Assembly (NCBI GenBank): GCA_937873105.1
Contig: CALMWD010000017.1
Span: forward strand, 1 to 14,313
Reading direction: 5' to 3'
Source: an uncultured Rhodanobacteraceae bacterium
Lineage (GTDB): Bacteria > Pseudomonadota > Gammaproteobacteria > Xanthomonadales > Ahniellaceae
Length of the DNA stretch: 14,313 nt
In this document: positions 1 through 7,200 of the stretch, in pieces
Numbering within the stretch: the stretch's first letter is position 1
Layout: every line of letters begins with the position of its first letter
The notes under the pieces: model-generated
The model's input: only the letters and a program-made list of their open reading frames with translations
Databases searched by the model: none
Told to the model about the DNA's origin: nothing
Program-made: the position numbers and the translations under genes

Positions 1-38
1 CCGAGGTCGGGGACTTTCACTTCGATCGTGTTCGCCAT
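1..38 (-). CDS. lpdA: Lipoyl-domain protein, N-terminus only; probable dihydrolipoamide dehydrogenase (E3)
   Basis: Only the first 12 complete codons are present. The gene starts at ATG (38-36) and leaves the window on the left. The visible peptide MANTIEVKVPDLG is the typical opening strand of a lipoyl (biotinyl-like) domain and resembles the start of the neighbouring E2 (KEARVPDLGG). A GAGG-type ribosome binding site lies just upstream. The gene follows E2 and the secreted protein on the same strand, with a 15-nt gap after the latter's stop. In xanthomonads the E2 gene is followed by an E3 gene with its own N-terminal lipoyl domain, so LpdA is the best guess. E3 would reoxidise the dihydrolipoyl group using FAD and NAD+. 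Another lipoyl protein, such as a second E2, cannot be excluded from 12 residues. Confidence 0.6.
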   Translation of the reverse strand, partial: MANTIEVKVPDL

Positions 39-53
39 GGTCATCTGCCTCAA

Positions 54-716
54 TCAATACGTATTCGACTTCAAGTTGGATTCGATCCGGTCCAGATCTT
101 GCTGGATGCGTCGCAGTCGTTTGCTCGCCGTGACATCGGTCTTTGTCAGCGCAAAGATCGCAAGTGAATTCGAGACATCCAGCAGTTCAGCGAGGAGTTT
201 GTTCGGAGTCTCCGACGCACTGACCGAGTATGTTTTCGTTGCGAATGTGTGATCGACGGCATCGAAAGCCATCGTGCCGGCATATCCACCCGGCATGCGC
301 CCAAGCGCTGATTCCCACAGGGAGACCAACGCGCGCCCAGTATTCTCCGGTAGCTTTCGACTGGTCTTTTCCATCATGGAGACGTACTCGGCAGGCGTTC
401 GTTGCGCCCACCGATCACCTTCCTGATGACCCTGATCGTCGCTGCGACCAGGATCAAGGATCAATACAACCCGCCAATGCGTGTCCTGGTCGCGAATAAC
501 GGCGACTGCGTAGCTCCGCTCGCCCCAACCTCCGCCGTAGCTAGCAAGCACCGCCTCCGCCCCGAGGTCGCGCAGTCCGTTGATCAGATCCGGTATGTAC
601 GGGTCTCCGCAAACCCAGTCCGCACTGCCGCATGTATCCACCAACGGCGCCCGCTCGCTCGCGAGTACGGCCGTGCAGCCGAGACACGCGAGCCAAAATG
701 CGAGCGCGCGAATCAC
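54..716 (-). CDS. Secreted protein of unknown function inside the pdh operon
   Basis: I do not recognise this 220-residue protein. The chosen start is GTG (716-714), which overlaps the E2 TGA stop (715-713) as GTGA, a typical translational-coupling arrangement. It immediately gives a signal peptide: one Arg, then a hydrophobic core (residues 4-18) ending VLA|SE, with a likely signal peptidase I cut after Ala19. A Cys pair, Cys29 and Cys36 (DTCGSADWVCGDP), follows and could form a disulfide outside the cytoplasm. The middle is mixed alpha/beta with a Gly/Arg/Asp-rich turn near residues 95-110. The C-terminus is charged and helical (RLRRIQQDLDRIESNLK), possibly a short coiled coil. The 3' part has lower GC than the surroundings: 31 of 60 bases in each of the three blocks covering 61-240. 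A secreted product between two cytoplasmic enzyme subunits suggests insertion of an accessory gene. The coding call is good; function is unknown. Confidence 0.72.
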   Translation of the reverse strand: MIRALAFWLACLGCTAVLASERAPLVDTCGSADWVCGDPYIPDLINGLRDLGAEAVLASYGGGWGERSYAVAVIRDQDTHWRVVLILDPGRSDDQGHQEGDRWAQRTPAEYVSMMEKTSRKLPENTGRALVSLWESALGRMPGGYAGTMAFDAVDHTFATKTYSVSASETPNKLLAELLDVSNSLAIFALTKTDVTASKRLRRIQQDLDRIESNLKSNTY

Positions 717-2077
717 AGCATCGCCCGCCGGAAGTCGGCGAGCAGTTGCGCGAGGTAGCTGGTGAAGCGGGCGGCGGCGGCGCCGTCGATGACGCGGTGG
801 TCGTAGCTGAGCGAGAGCGGCAGCATGAGGCGGGCGTCGAAGCTGCTGCCGTTCCAGACCGGCTTCATCGCCGACTTGGAGACGCCGAGGATGGCGACTT
901 CCGGGGCGTTGATGATCGGGGTGAACGCGGTGCCACCGATGCCGCCGAGCGAGCTGATCGAGAAGCAGCCGCCCTGCATGTCGGCCGGGCCGAGCTTGCC
1001 TTCGCGTGCCTTCGCGGCGAGTTCGGACGTTTCCTTCGCGAGCGCGAACACGCCCTTCTGGTCGACATCGCGGATGACCGGCACGACCAGCCCGTTCGGC
1101 GTATCGGCAGCGAAACCGATGTGGAAATAGTTCTTGAGCGTCAGGGTCTCGCCGCTCGCGTCGAGCGAAGCGTTGAAGTCCGGGAACTTCTTCAGCGCCG
1201 CGACCGCGGCCTTCATCAGGAAGGCGAGCATGGTCAGCTTCAGGCCCGCCTTCTCGTTTTCCTTGTTGAGCTGGACGCGGAAGGCTTCCAGCTCGGTGAT
1301 GTCGGCATCGTCGAACTGGGTGACGTGCGGAATCATCGCCCAGTTGCGTGCGAGGTTCGCGCCCGAGATCTTCTTGATGCGCGACAGCGGCTTCGATTCG
1401 ACCGGACCGAACTTGCCGAAGTCGACGTTCGGCCAAGGCAACAGGCTCAGGCCGAGACCGCCGCCGCCCGATGCCGCCGTCGCCGGCTTCGCGAGCGCAG
1501 CCTTGACGAAGTTCTGCACGTCGTCGCGGGTGATGCGTCCGCCGCGCGCAGTGCCCGTGGTCCGGGTCAGGTCGACGCCGAGTTCGCGCGCGAACAGCCG
1601 CACCGCCGGCGAGGCGTAGGGCAAGGCGTTGCCGGCCAGCTGCGTCGCGTCGTGGGTGTGGGCGACCACGGGCGCGGCATCCGGTCGCGATGGCGCGACC
1701 GGTGCGGCAACCGCTGGCGCCGGTGCAGCCGCGGCCTTGGCCGCGGGCGCGGGTTCCGCCGGGGCCGGCTTCGGTGGCGCGGGCTCTGGCCGCGATGGCT
1801 TGGCCGGCTCGGCGTCGCGTCCCGAGGTCGCACCGTCGGCCGTCTCGATGATCGCCACCAAGGCGCCTTCCGAGAGTTCGTCGCCGAGCTTGACCTTGAT
1901 CTCGCGGACGATGCCGGCGAACGGCGACGGCACTTCCATCGTCGCCTTGTCGGACTCAAGCGTGATCAGGCCCTGGTCCTTCTTCACCGTGTCGCCGACC
2001 TTGACCAGCAACTCGATGACGGGAACCTCGCTGCTGCCTCCGAGATCGGGGACGCGTGCTTCCTTCAGATCGGCCAT
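713..2077 (-). CDS. pdhB: Dihydrolipoyllysine-residue acetyltransferase, E2 of pyruvate dehydrogenase
   Basis: This is the E2 core of the cytoplasmic pyruvate dehydrogenase complex. It passes the acetyl group from the lipoyl arm to CoA, giving acetyl-CoA. The 454 residues show one lipoyl domain (about 3-80) with Lys44 in ESDKATMEV as the lipoylation site, then a flexible Ala/Pro linker (about 84-150). A peripheral-subunit-binding domain follows (about 153-191, ASPAVRLFARELGVDL), then the catalytic domain (about 225-454) with the DHRVIDG motif, His427 and Asp431 being catalytic. There is one lipoyl domain, against three in Escherichia coli AceF. The ATG at 2077 is set by a strong GGAGGAATC site just upstream and by the domain start; longer in-frame extensions have no homology. 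E1 (aceE) is not in the window. The symbol aceF would be equally valid. Confidence 0.95.
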   Translation of the reverse strand: MADLKEARVPDLGGSSEVPVIELLVKVGDTVKKDQGLITLESDKATMEVPSPFAGIVREIKVKLGDELSEGALVAIIETADGATSGRDAEPAKPSRPEPAPPKPAPAEPAPAAKAAAAPAPAVAAPVAPSRPDAAPVVAHTHDATQLAGNALPYASPAVRLFARELGVDLTRTTGTARGGRITRDDVQNFVKAALAKPATAASGGGGLGLSLLPWPNVDFGKFGPVESKPLSRIKKISGANLARNWAMIPHVTQFDDADITELEAFRVQLNKENEKAGLKLTMLAFLMKAAVAALKKFPDFNASLDASGETLTLKNYFHIGFAADTPNGLVVPVIRDVDQKGVFALAKETSELAAKAREGKLGPADMQGGCFSISSLGGIGGTAFTPIINAPEVAILGVSKSAMKPVWNGSSFDARLMLPLSLSYDHRVIDGAAAARFTSYLAQLLADFRRAML

Positions 2078-2097
2078 GATTCCTCCACCCAGGCATT

Positions 2098-2114
2098 TGC
2101 CCCAGAGTGGGGCA
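2098..2114 (-). other. Hairpin in the E2 leader
   Basis: A perfect 7-bp inverted repeat, TGCCCCA-gag-TGGGGCA, has a 3-nt loop. On the minus strand it lies about 10 nt upstream of the E2 ribosome binding site. There is no T-run, so it is not a standard intrinsic terminator. It could modulate leader structure or be chance in GC-rich DNA. Confidence 0.35.
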
Positions 2115-2134
2115 TGTGAGGCCGACATTGTTGC

Positions 2135-2158
2135 GGCTTCCCGGTGCAACGGGAAGCC
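2135..2158 (-). terminator. Hairpin between ohr and E2, possible terminator of ohr
   Basis: A perfect 9-bp inverted repeat, GGCTTCCCG-gtgcaa-CGGGAAGCC, has a 6-nt loop. It sits 26 nt past the ohr stop and 58 nt before the E2 start. The position suits transcription termination after ohr. No U-tract follows on the minus strand, so the function is uncertain. Confidence 0.45.
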
Positions 2159-2184
2159 ACAGGCGTTTGAAGACCGCGCGGGCC

Positions 2185-2607
2185 TCAGTCGACGACGCTG
2201 AGCTTCACCTCGATGTTGTTGCGCGTCGCCTTCGAATACGGGCAGACCTGGTGCGCGGCCTCGACGATCTCCTGTGCCACGGCGCGATCGATGCCGGGCA
2301 GGCGCACCTCGAGTTGGGCGCCAAGCCCGAGCCCGCCAGCCTCCAGCATGCCGATGTCGACATGGGCGGTGACGAAGATGCCGTTCAGCGCGATCTTCTT
2401 CTGGGCCGCGACGAAGCCGACGGCGCCGGCGAAGCAGGCGGAGTAGCCGCTGGCGAACAGCTGCTCGGGATTGGTCGTGCCGGGTGCCTCGTTGCCGCCG
2501 AGTGCCTTCGGCTTGTTGAGCTTCACGTCGATCATGCCGTCCGACGACTTCACCGAACCGTCGCGGCCGCCGTCCGCAGTGGCATGGGCGGTGTAGAGCA
2601 CTTTCAT
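2185..2607 (-). CDS. ohr: Organic hydroperoxide resistance protein, Ohr/OsmC family
   Basis: This is a cytoplasmic thiol peroxidase that reduces organic and fatty-acid hydroperoxides; in known Ohr proteins the lipoyl group of dihydrolipoamide proteins is the reductant. The 140 residues match the usual Ohr length. The peroxidatic Cys58 lies in GYSACF and the resolving Cys122 in HQVCPYSKATRNNIEV. Arg15 and Glu48 (NPEQLFA) fit the residues that hold the active Cys. The start is fixed by a GGAGG site before ATG 2607. Its position directly upstream of a lipoylated E2 is fitting, because Ohr enzymes draw electrons from lipoylated proteins, but co-transcription is unproven. No ohrR repressor gene is visible. 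The family assignment is firm. Confidence 0.93.
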   Translation of the reverse strand: MKVLYTAHATADGGRDGSVKSSDGMIDVKLNKPKALGGNEAPGTTNPEQLFASGYSACFAGAVGFVAAQKKIALNGIFVTAHVDIGMLEAGGLGLGAQLEVRLPGIDRAVAQEIVEAAHQVCPYSKATRNNIEVKLSVVD

Positions 2608-2634
2608 GGACGCGCCTCCTCGTTGGGAACCCCG

Positions 2635-2662
2635 ATCCTAGCCACATCGATCCTGGTCACAA
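2635..2662 (-). promoter_or_regulatory. Candidate ohr promoter (TTGTGA-N16-TAGGAT)
   Basis: On the minus strand, TTGTGA (2662-2657) and TAGGAT (2640-2635) are separated by 16 nt, a fair sigma-70-like pair. Transcription would begin near 2628, leaving a leader of about 20 nt that contains the GGAGG site of ohr. This is prediction by eye. Confidence 0.45.
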
Positions 2663-2686
2663 AACGTGCCGATCGCGGCGAACCGC

Positions 2687-2692
2687 TACACT
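2687..2692 (+). promoter_or_regulatory. Candidate -10 element of the GNAT gene (TACACT)
   Basis: TACACT followed by GGCCGG lies 25 nt before the GNAT start. I see no convincing -35 at 17 nt. It resembles the TAGACT-GGCGG and TAGGCT-GCGCGG sites upstream of two other genes in this window. Confidence 0.3.
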
Positions 2693-2717
2693 GGCCGGTC
2701 CAACGAACGAAACGACC

Positions 2718-3299
2718 ATGTCCGAAACCACTGCCCATCGCCTGCTGCCCGACCTCGCCACCCTGCCCGAACTGGATTCGGAACGCCTGCACCTGCGACC
2801 GATCCGCGAAGACGACCTACCCGACCTGTTCGCGGTCTTCGCCGATCCGGACGTCATGCGCTACTGGAGCACCCCGCCCATGCGCGACCTGGATGAGGCG
2901 CGCGCCTATCTCGCCGGCATCGAGCGCAACTTCGCCGAACGCACAGGGTTCAAGTGGGGAATCACCCGCCGCGGTCACGACCGCTTGATCGGCACCACGT
3001 CGCTGTTCCGACTGGACGGACCGCACAACACCGGCGAGATCGGCTACGCGCTGGGCTCGGCCTACTGGGGCAACGGTTACGCCGCCGAGGCGGTGCGCCG
3101 CGTCTGCCGCTTCGGCTTCGAGGACCTGGGCCTGCGCCGCATCGAAGCCGACATCGACCCGCGCAACCACGCCTCGATCCATGTCGTCGAGAAGGCCGGG
3201 TTCCAGCGCGAGGGCGTGCTGCGCGAGCGCTACATCTACAACGGCGAAATCCAGGACGTCGTCTACTACGGTCTGCTGGCGCGGGAGTTCCAACGCTGA
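2718..3299 (+). CDS. GNAT-family N-acetyltransferase, RimJ/RimL type
   Basis: The 193-residue cytoplasmic protein should transfer acetyl from acetyl-CoA to an amine: a protein N-terminus, an amino acid or an antibiotic. It begins with the LDSERLHLRPIREDDLPDLF strand-helix typical of the RimJ/RimL branch. Motif A spans about residues 108-126 (IGYALGSAYWGNGYAAEAV), where WGNGYA is the pyrophosphate-binding loop. N150 and S153, followed by VVEKAGFQREG, form the usual CoA-side helix and C-terminal strand. Length is normal for the group. The ATG at 2718 precedes the whole conserved fold; the ribosome binding site is weak. It is divergent from ohr and appears to be transcribed alone. The substrate cannot be read from the sequence, and ribosomal-protein acetylation is only one possibility. 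Confidence 0.88.
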   Translation: MSETTAHRLLPDLATLPELDSERLHLRPIREDDLPDLFAVFADPDVMRYWSTPPMRDLDEARAYLAGIERNFAERTGFKWGITRRGHDRLIGTTSLFRLDGPHNTGEIGYALGSAYWGNGYAAEAVRRVCRFGFEDLGLRRIEADIDPRNHASIHVVEKAGFQREGVLRERYIYNGEIQDVVYYGLLAREFQR

Positions 3300-3334
3300 C
3301 CGCGGGCGTGACCTTGGGCACAGGTCGGTTGCGG

Positions 3335-3364
3335 TTCGACCCGGGATGATGCAGGTGTTGTATT
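3335..3364 (+). promoter_or_regulatory. Weak candidate promoter of the ABC-peptidase operon
   Basis: TTCGAC (3335-3340) and TGTATT (3359-3364) are separated by 18 nt. The -10 falls inside the GGTG-N16-CACC palindrome, so a bound repressor would block polymerase. Both hexamers are far from consensus. Confidence 0.35.
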
Positions 3365-3378
3365 TCACCAGCACACCT
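3353..3378 (+). promoter_or_regulatory. Palindromic operator AGGTGT-N14-ACACCT (GGTG-N16-CACC), candidate YtrA/GntR site
   Basis: The perfect inverted repeat AGGTGT (3353-3358) and ACACCT (3373-3378) contains GGTG-N16-CACC exactly. From memory, this is the pattern reported for YtrA-subfamily GntR repressors of Xanthomonas, which control ABC transporter operons. It ends 20 nt before the ATPase start, where a repressor would cover the promoter. No GntR gene lies in the window, so the regulator would act from elsewhere. Confidence 0.6.
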
Positions 3379-3398
3379 TTCAGACCGGGGGAACCACG

Positions 3399-4283
3399 AT
3401 GCTTTCGATCCGCAACCTGTCCAAGACCTATCCGAACGGCGTGCAGGCGCTGAAGTCGGTCACGCTCGACATCCCGAAGGGCATGTTCGGCCTGCTCGGC
3501 CCGAACGGCGCCGGCAAGTCCAGCCTGATGCGCACCCTGGCCACGCTGCAGGAAGCGGACAGCGGCGAGGCGAAACTCGACGAGATCGACGTGCTGCGCG
3601 ACAAGGACGCGGTGCGCCGCGTGCTCGGCTACCTGCCGCAGGACTTCGGCGTCTATCCCAAGGTCTCGGCGGAGGACCTGCTCGACCATTTCGCCGCATT
3701 GAAGGGTTACGTGCACCGCAAGGAGCGCGCCGAAGTGGTCGCGTCCCTGCTGCAGCAGGTCAACCTGTGGCCGGTGCGCAAGCAGAAGCTCGGCGGCTTC
3801 TCGGGCGGCATGCGCCAGCGCTTCGGCATCGCCCAGGCGCTGCTCGGGTCGCCGCGCCTCGTCATCGTCGACGAACCGACCGCCGGTCTCGACCCCGAGG
3901 AACGCAACCGCTTCCTCAACCTGCTCGCCGAGATCGGCGAGAACGTCGTCGTGATCCTGTCCACGCACATCGTCGAGGACGTGACCGATCTGTGCCCGCG
4001 CATGGCCATCATCAACAAGGGCCAGGTGCTGCTGGCTGGCGAGCCGCTGGAAGCGATCCGTTCGGTCGAAGGCCGCATCTGGAAGAAGGTGGTGGACAAG
4101 CACGAGCTGCCCGACGTGCAGCAGCGCCTGACGGTGCTGTCGACGCGCCTGGTCGGCGGCCGCCCGGTCGTGCACGTGCTCGCCGACGCCCAGCCGGAAG
4201 CGGGCTTCGAGCCGATCAGCGCCGGACTCGAGGACGTTTACTTCGGCCAGCTGCTGCGCCACCGCGCCGCCGTCGCGGCTTGA
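3399..4283 (+). CDS. ABC transporter ATP-binding protein
   Basis: This is the ATPase subunit of an ABC-2-type transporter, acting on the cytoplasmic face of the inner membrane. The 294 residues carry all the motifs: Walker A GPNGAGKS (34-41), Q-loop Gln81, signature FSGGM (134-138), Walker B ending in Asp158 with catalytic Glu159, and switch His190 (STHIVED). Residues after about 215 form a C-terminal extension common in CcmA-like ATPases. It is the first gene of a two-gene operon, and the permease-peptidase begins 13 nt after its stop. The palindrome just upstream suggests control by a GntR-type repressor. The ATG at 3399 follows GGGGGAA at a suitable distance. The domain set is complete, so it should be active. 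Transport direction and substrate are unknown. Confidence 0.95.
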   Translation: MLSIRNLSKTYPNGVQALKSVTLDIPKGMFGLLGPNGAGKSSLMRTLATLQEADSGEAKLDEIDVLRDKDAVRRVLGYLPQDFGVYPKVSAEDLLDHFAALKGYVHRKERAEVVASLLQQVNLWPVRKQKLGGFSGGMRQRFGIAQALLGSPRLVIVDEPTAGLDPEERNRFLNLLAEIGENVVVILSTHIVEDVTDLCPRMAIINKGQVLLAGEPLEAIRSVEGRIWKKVVDKHELPDVQQRLTVLSTRLVGGRPVVHVLADAQPEAGFEPISAGLEDVYFGQLLRHRAAVAA

Positions 4284-4296
4284 GGGGGCGGCATCC

Positions 4297-7200
4297 ATGT
4301 TCACCGAATTCCTGAAGTTCGACCTGCGCTTCCAGTGGCGCACCCCGCTGCTGTGGATCGGCATCGCGGTGTTCGCTCTGGTCGCGTTCGCGATCACCCG
4401 CACCGACGGCGTCCAGCTCGGCGGCGCCATCGGCAACGTGCATCGCAACGCGCCCTACGTGATCGTGCAGTGGCTGACGATGTTCACCGTGCTCGGCCTG
4501 TTCATCGCCGGCGCCTTCGTCGGCGGCACCTTGCTGCGCGACTTCGAGATGGGCACCTCGGAGCTGTTCTTCTCCAAGCCGATCGGCGCCAAGTCCTACC
4601 TGCTCGGCCGCTACACGGCGGGCATCCTGGTGTCGCTGACGATCTACCTCGCGATCGCGGCCTCGCTGATCCTGGCCATCATCGTGCCCGGCATCGACCC
4701 GGCCCGGCTCGGTCCGTTCTCGCTGACGCCCTACCTGTACGGGCTGGCCGTGTTCGTGGTGCCGAACCTGATCTTCACCAGCGCCCTGATCCTGTTGTTC
4801 GCCGCCGGCATGCGCTCCATGCTCGGTGTCTACCTCGCGATCATGGCCTTCATGGTCCTGCTCGGCGTCGCCGGTTCGTACACGCGCGACCTCGACAACC
4901 TGTGGATCGCCGCGCTGTCCGATCCCTTCGGCATGCGCGCGCTGAACCTGACCACGCGCTACTGGACGGCCGAGGAGCGCAACACGCTGTTGCCCGCGCT
5001 CGACGGCTACATCCTCGCCAACCGCGTCTTGTGGCTGGCGATCGCCGGGGCCCTGATTGCGGCCACGCTGTCCCTGTTCAAGGCGCAGCGCGCCGGCACC
5101 AGCGCGCGCAAGCCCTGGTTCGCGAAGCGGGCCAAAGCGAAGATGGTGGCGGTCGACGCGCCGCCCGCCCGCGCCGTCGCCGCACGCACGATCGCCGCGC
5201 CGGCGCCCAGCGGCTTCGCCGGCGCGCTCCGCCAGTATCTGAAGCAGACGCGCTTCGACACGCGCCATGTGCTGCGTTCGGTGCCGTTCCTGATCCTGCT
5301 CGCCTTCGGCCTGATGAACCTCGCGGCTTCGCTGGCGCAGACCGGCATGTACGACACGCCGCTGTATCCGACGACCTCGCAACTGCTCGGTTCGGTGCAG
5401 GGCTCGTACGCCTTCCTGCTGATCTTCATCGTGATGTTCTACGGCGGCGAACTGGTCTGGCGCGAACGCGGCGCCAAGCTCGACGGCGTCGTCGACGCCT
5501 TCCCGGTGCCGAACTGGGTACCGCTGGCGGCGAAGGCCACCGCCCTCGTCGCCGTCGTGGTGGTGTTCATGGCCGCGGCCGCGCTGTGGTGCATGGGCTA
5601 CCAGCTGATGAAGGGCTACGGCAACCTGGAGCCGCTGCTGTACCTCAAGGGCCTGTCCCTGCAAGCCGCGCAGTTCGTGCTGATGGGCTGGCTGGCCATC
5701 GTGTTCCAGGTCTGGTTCAACCACAAGTTCGTCGGCTACCTCGCCATCATCGGCGTGTTCGTGTCGTGGATGGTGCTCGGCACGCTCGATTTCGACCACA
5801 ACCTGGTCGCGTTCGCACAAGCGCCGGCGACGCCGTATTCGGACATGAACGGCTACGGCCACTTCATCACCGGCTGGGCCTGGTTCACCGGCTACTGGAC
5901 GCTGTTCACGCTCGCCGGCCTGCTCCTGGCCGCCGCGTTCTGGGTGCGCGGCACGCCGGAACCGCTGCGCACCCGCGTGGCCCTGGCGAAGTCGCGCCTG
6001 ACGGGCCGCTCGGGCGTGTTGCTGGCCGGCATCGTGATGGCCACGCTCGCGACCGGCGCCTGGATCCTCTACAACACGACGGTGCTGAATCCGTACCGCG
6101 CCAGCGACACCGCGCTCGACCTGCAGGCCGGCTACGAAAAGACCTGGCGCAAGATCGAAGGCCTGGCGCAGCCACGCATCATCGCCACCGACAACGAGGT
6201 GCAGATCTACCCGGCCGAGCGCCGCGTCACCATCGACGGCCACTACCGGATGAAGAACAAGACGGCGGCGCCGATCCCGGAACTGGTGGTCTACCTGAAC
6301 CCGGATTTCGCCGCAGTCGAGCTCGAGGTCCCGAATGCGACGCTGAAGCAGCATGACGAGGCGAACGGCATGCGCGTCTACGCCTTCGCCACGCCGCTGG
6401 CGCCCGGCGCCGAGTTCGACCTCGGCTATCGCATCGACGTGCGGAATCGCGGCTTCACCAACAGCGGCGCGCCGGGCAAGATCCATTACAACGGCACCTT
6501 CTTCAACAACTTCGACTACTTTCCGGCCTTCGGTTACCAGCGCGGCCTGGAGATCGAGGACCGCAACGAGCGCCGCGACCGCGGGCTTGGCGCGCCCCGC
6601 CGCATGCCGAAGCTGGAAACCGCGCCGCGCACCGAGACCTACCTGAGCGACGATTCCGACTGGCTCGACTTCGCGAGCACGGTCTGCACCGCGCCGGACC
6701 AGATCGCGATGGCGCCAGGCTACCTGCAGCGCGAATGGGAAGAGAACGGCCGCCGCTGCTTCCGCTACGCGATGGACGCGCCCATCCTCGGCTTCTGGGC
6801 CTACCTGAGCGCCGACTGGGAAGTGAAGCGCGACCGCTGGAACGATGTCGCGATCGAGGTCTATTACGACCGCAAGCATCCCTACAACGTCGAGCGCATG
6901 ATCGCGGCGACGAAGAAGTCGCTCGACTACTTCACCGCGAGCTTCGGCCCCTACCAGCACCGCCAGTTCCGCATCCTCGAGTTCCCGGGCTACGCCACCT
7001 TCGCCCAGGCCTTCCCGAACACGATTCCGTACTCGGAGGCGATCGGCTTCATCACCCGGCTCGACGAGGAAGATGCGGTCGACTACGTGTTCTACGTCAC
7101 CGCGCACGAGCTCGCGCACCAGTGGTGGGCGCACCAGGTCATGGGCGCGGACGCGCAGGGCTCGACCCTGATGAGCGAAACGATGGCGCAGTACTCGGCC

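Noticed and set aside
717..1436. Longer minus-strand version of the secreted protein reaching into the E2 gene
   Set aside because: The extra 240 residues are an out-of-frame reading of E2. The GTG at 716 gives a signal peptide and a normal stop-start overlap.
632..2119. 495-codon plus-strand open frame opposite the E2 gene
   Set aside because: The minus strand encodes a complete E2. The plus-strand product is low-complexity Arg/Glu/Gly and has no supported start.
2078..2647. N-terminal extension of E2
   Set aside because: It would run through the ohr gene. The lipoyl domain begins right after ATG 2077, which has a strong ribosome binding site.
3310..3326. Short inverted repeat GACCT-N7-AGGTC after the GNAT gene
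   Set aside because: Only 5 bp with no T-run; too weak to call a terminator.
2817..4448. 543-codon minus-strand open frame across the GNAT and ATPase genes
   Set aside because: It crosses two well-supported plus-strand genes and an operator, and its product has no family features.
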